From positions 372,001 through 436,000 of the forward strand of contig OY282455.1 of assembly GCA_958296195.1 (NCBI GenBank): a stretch of DNA of 64,000 nt, written 5' to 3'. Source of the DNA: an uncultured Pseudomonadales bacterium (GTDB lineage: Bacteria > Pseudomonadota > Gammaproteobacteria > Pseudomonadales > Azotimanducaceae). Both the position numbers and the translations under genes were made by a program. The notes beneath the pieces are model-generated. The model was given only the letters and a program-made list of their open reading frames with translations, had not been told where the DNA came from and did no database searches. Positions within the stretch are counted from its first letter, which is position 1; the number at the start of each line of letters is the position of its first letter. This document shows positions 62,201 through 64,000 of this stretch, piece by piece.

Positions 62201-64000
62201 CGGCTGGAGCTAGTGGCTTCCAAGCTCGGGGGGGCTTCGTTCTTCGCCGACCAAGGAGAGACCTACCGGGTTCGGGTGAGCCATGCGGGCACTGGTTTGC
62301 CGCTTACCCTGCACTGGTCGCATGGGCCGCGGCCGGCCAACGACGATTTCAGCCAAGCCGTCACACTGACCGGGGCACAAGGCGCGGTTGAGGGCAGCAA
62401 CCAGGGCGCAACCTTGGAGCTTGGCGAACTGTTTGGGTCGTTGGCGGCAACCACTTGGCACCGCTGGACAGCGCCAACCAGCGGCGGTTGGCGGTTTAGT
62501 TCGGATCATGGTGAGTCTCTGGTGCTCGCTTTCACGGGAAGCACGGTCGCCGACCTCCGGCTGGTTTCCGGCCGCCCCCTTCAATCCGTGAATTTTCCAG
62601 TTCTAGCGGGCGAAGAGTACCTCATCGCCGTCGCCGCCCGAAACGCCTTCGCCAGCGGTCGCAGCTATCGACTCAATTGGGTCGAGGCCAGTTGGGAATC
62701 CGGCAACGACCACTTTGCGAACGCCGATGGGATTGAAGGCGCGGCCTCCACCGTCTCCCTTGCAATCGGTGACGCGACGACCGTGGAACCGGGCGAGCCT
62801 GACGAAACGGGCGTCAGAACCCAATGGTGGGTTTGGACGGCGCCGGAGGACGGCCGTTACACATGGCGGATCCAGGGTACGGAGACGCACTTGCAGGTGA
62901 CGGCTTTTGCCGGCCCGGCTGGCGCGCAGGAAGTCAATCTTGAAGACCTCCTACTGGTCGGCGCAACCGGCCCGTATCTTACATCCACCGAGTTTGTTTT
63001 TGACGCGGCCGCGGAACGGCGGTACTGGATTGCCGCCGGCATTCCGATGGGCGATTTGGCGGCTTTCGCCGAAAGTGGAATGATGGACAATTTGGCTTGG
63101 GGACCAACGCCCGAAAACGACAGTTTGGCGAACGCACCTTCACTGGTTGGAGCAAGCGGCGCCGTCAGCGGCAGCAACGAGTTCGCCACCACGGAGCGTG
63201 GCGAACGCGTCGACAGGTTCGGCCACTCATCCCTGTGGTGGACTTGGGAAGCGCCCGCCGCTGGCTGGTATCGCTTTTGGGTGGACGACTTCTCATCCGT
63301 TCTTGTCGTATACCAAGCCGGCGGCGACGGGTTCGGTGGGTTGGATCCCATCGCCATTAGCTACGTCGGACAGCTAGATGTCGGCGTCGGCGAAGAGCCT
63401 GGCCTAGGGGCTACTGAGATTTTGCTGTACGCCGAACCGGGCGTTCGCTACACGGTGCGGCTGGGAACTTTTGGCCAAGTTGGAGCAGGTGGGTTCACGC
63501 TGCAATGGGAAGAGGCGGAGCCGCCGGTGTGGCTGAAATACGCCGGTCGCTCCAGCCCAGCCCAACTCGGCTTGGAGCAGGGGAACGGCGACATCGGCGG
63601 CTTGGCGTTCAACGAGCTGGGCACCAACCTATACATGCAATCAGGCCAGGGACTACATGCGCTGCAGCGCAACGTCGCGACCGGCGCGCTTAGGTCGGTT
63701 CAAGTCATCGAAAACGGTCTGGCGGCAGCAAATGCACTTATCTGGGATGCTCGGCGAACGAAGTTGTACGCACGAGATTGCCGCGCTTGGCATCGATTCA
63801 CTCCCATCGGCGAAAACCGCCGGAGACTCCGCAGTGACCCATTCGCGATGGCCGATGCTGGTTCGTACTGTGGTGATGCAGCATTCATGGACCCGGATGG
63901 TCAGTTTCTATATTCAATCGAGCGCGACGTCGGCATTGAGGTCTTTGCATTCGAATCCTCGGATGTGCTGCGGCATGTGCAATCCCTGGAGGTCGCCGGC
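59222..64000 (+). CDS. Membrane-anchored S8 (subtilisin-like) serine protease, 5' part (cut by window end)
   Basis: At least 1593 codons. The N-terminus has a basic stretch and a hydrophobic helix (RRRRIGVCAAVGLFVGAVGY), suggesting a signal anchor, then an inhibitor-like prodomain. The S8 triad is complete: Asp in VPIAVMDTGLNINHL, His in GRHGTHVTGTFVGNGY, and Ser in GTSMAAPSVAGVAALL. After it comes a beta-sandwich region and four repeats of a PPC-like module (NDxFxxA...WWTWTAPxxGxYxF pattern) near 61940, 62335, 62705 and 63115. The last part (GNGDIGGLAFNELGTNLYMQ) looks like beta-propeller blades. AAGGAGG precedes ATG 59222; GTG 59219 is the alternative. Confidence 0.92.
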   Translation, partial: MQAGPHFHSPDGLARRRRIGVCAAVGLFVGAVGYAYLAWLADSPAEPAKRAQQAVLDAAIARIDAQSSGVLPVAVSGPPRSAEALGGTSPDAAYEGATEELAPSPPEGYSFVTVDGEMATTPMLESDTSPRESIDDSLDWLDEPDAVRALVRQAAAAGRDWSFGWVRAAPAVRPDAAKAALEKLGVEVLGASGSLVRAKLPGDLATLQAISALPEVAGLGAVPKERKVTAAFARETLAAPAYERTPVFITLMTDDPQGSWRRRLEELGAVVGRFDPAIRAYAAHIANTDLDAITSQDFVLAIEPIGVVRATHDTAVPAMGVDALRRHEGSPGLFSGTAGASVPIAVMDTGLNINHLDIATNRGSICGANFVNVVPRVDAADLWVDEGRHGTHVTGTFVGNGYVESRYAGMAPGVQHIRFGKVLTHFGTGTSDAVLRAMDFLARPSSCAEVGWSNARAKPLVVNMSLSASDNVFEGRGVDERKLDAVVWSHRQLYVVAQSNEDVRGFSNYGTAKNSLAVGAVRDSGYLATFSSRGPTADGRLAPQIVATGVDIHSAQGGGSRGNYVSFDGTSMAAPSVAGVAALLMDAVQAHREHPALTRARLIASAIKPDVWLDSPNRFPADNSNGPGALQVQYGLGKVSARTSVLNRDQADGWVSGGAVSNLDDGEYAHHNIEILDNTSRLDLVMTWDEPPTDTIGQAVLNDLDLWLDRDGDCGSAACGERSSTSRKDNVEWIILRDPPPGTYRVKILPRRIHGAAPRAALAWTLIRGPATPQLRIQANESNLTGAGPHDLTLTLTADGYVAAGTLLHFACDAQGLSHCENVQVSNFNRTREDGIANAPADIPWGTSVALGEIAVGERQEVSFRVANDALTPVRLYFTASAWNAEGAAASVGMNGSDGVAAPAVAEHPANDGFAAAALLEGKNGALALDLRLATTEPGEPTLDASTGRPVGSLWYAWTAPADGLARFGVQYGAAYDEPGDIKIDVFQGDHIARLELVASKLGGASFFADQGETYRVRVSHAGTGLPLTLHWSHGPRPANDDFSQAVTLTGAQGAVEGSNQGATLELGELFGSLAATTWHRWTAPTSGGWRFSSDHGESLVLAFTGSTVADLRLVSGRPLQSVNFPVLAGEEYLIAVAARNAFASGRSYRLNWVEASWESGNDHFANADGIEGAASTVSLAIGDATTVEPGEPDETGVRTQWWVWTAPEDGRYTWRIQGTETHLQVTAFAGPAGAQEVNLEDLLLVGATGPYLTSTEFVFDAAAERRYWIAAGIPMGDLAAFAESGMMDNLAWGPTPENDSLANAPSLVGASGAVSGSNEFATTERGERVDRFGHSSLWWTWEAPAAGWYRFWVDDFSSVLVVYQAGGDGFGGLDPIAISYVGQLDVGVGEEPGLGATEILLYAEPGVRYTVRLGTFGQVGAGGFTLQWEEAEPPVWLKYAGRSSPAQLGLEQGNGDIGGLAFNELGTNLYMQSGQGLHALQRNVATGALRSVQVIENGLAAANALIWDARRTKLYARDCRAWHRFTPIGENRRRLRSDPFAMADAGSYCGDAAFMDPDGQFLYSIERDVGIEVFAFESSDVLRHVQSLEVAG

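Overview
The window looks like a high-GC gammaproteobacterial chromosome. It has the gene run mutL / amidase / tsaE / nnr with queG nearby, holC next to valS, and glnE, and most genes have clear ribosome binding sites. I cannot name a genus. Wax-ester/TAG synthases beside a phasin-like gene suggest a neutral-lipid-storing, possibly marine or host-associated lineage.

Region 1 (1-3871, minus strand) is core: the 5' part of mutL, an AMIN-domain amidase, tsaE and nnr. In relatives queG normally sits beside nnr, but here it lies at 15914. The 12 kb in between (about 3.9-15.8 kb) is a defence-type island: a NYN-domain nuclease, an orphan HicB, a 1580-aa single-chain restriction-modification enzyme (type ISP architecture), a TcmP / three-Cys-motif (DUF5131) pair, a broken Rpn/DUF4351 gene, and a three-gene operon (13304-15743) that I do not recognise. 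Fragments of a second copy of the restriction-modification gene lie on both sides, so the locus has been replaced at least once.

Region 2 (15.9-41.2 kb) is mostly core or metabolic: queG, an ABC ATPase, enoyl-CoA hydratase, acyl-CoA dehydrogenase, a truncated acyl-CoA synthetase, a luciferase-like monooxygenase, two WS/DGAT genes, a phasin-like gene, an M3 peptidase, valS, holC, an Anbu-type proteasome homologue, glnE (its second nucleotidyltransferase domain has lost key acidic residues) and a class-III aminotransferase. It is interrupted at 19146-21932 by an intact IS1-like element with 26-bp inverted repeats and an 8-bp target duplication. This element carries two CCA-encoding tRNA genes, three GC-rich hairpins and three small passenger genes.

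Region 3 (41.3 to about 58.8 kb) is a composite genomic island starting at tRNA-Ser(GCT), with a P4-type integrase and a Mob/Pre relaxase. It then becomes a mosaic of broken genes and small cassettes: toxin-antitoxin pairs (DUF5615/DUF433, Phd/RelE-ParE, a BrnA remnant) and a RiPP-like precursor with a 25-C homopolymer followed by a GT8 glycosyltransferase and a sulfotransferase. A second shortened precursor, an IS481-like transposase gene split by a serine-recombinase element, and a UDG-like gene follow. A dispersed repeat family with a common core (TAGCCGTTCG / CGAACGGCTA plus TTTTTCGGCAT) lies in inverted orientation at the edges of several of these blocks.

Region 4 (59222-64000) is the 5' part of a large membrane-anchored S8 protease with four repeated beta modules, cut by the window end. 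The best candidates for something undescribed are the RiPP-like locus with its out-of-frame poly-C tract, the inverted-repeat cassette family, the tRNA-carrying IS1-like element, and the unknown three-gene operon in the defence island.
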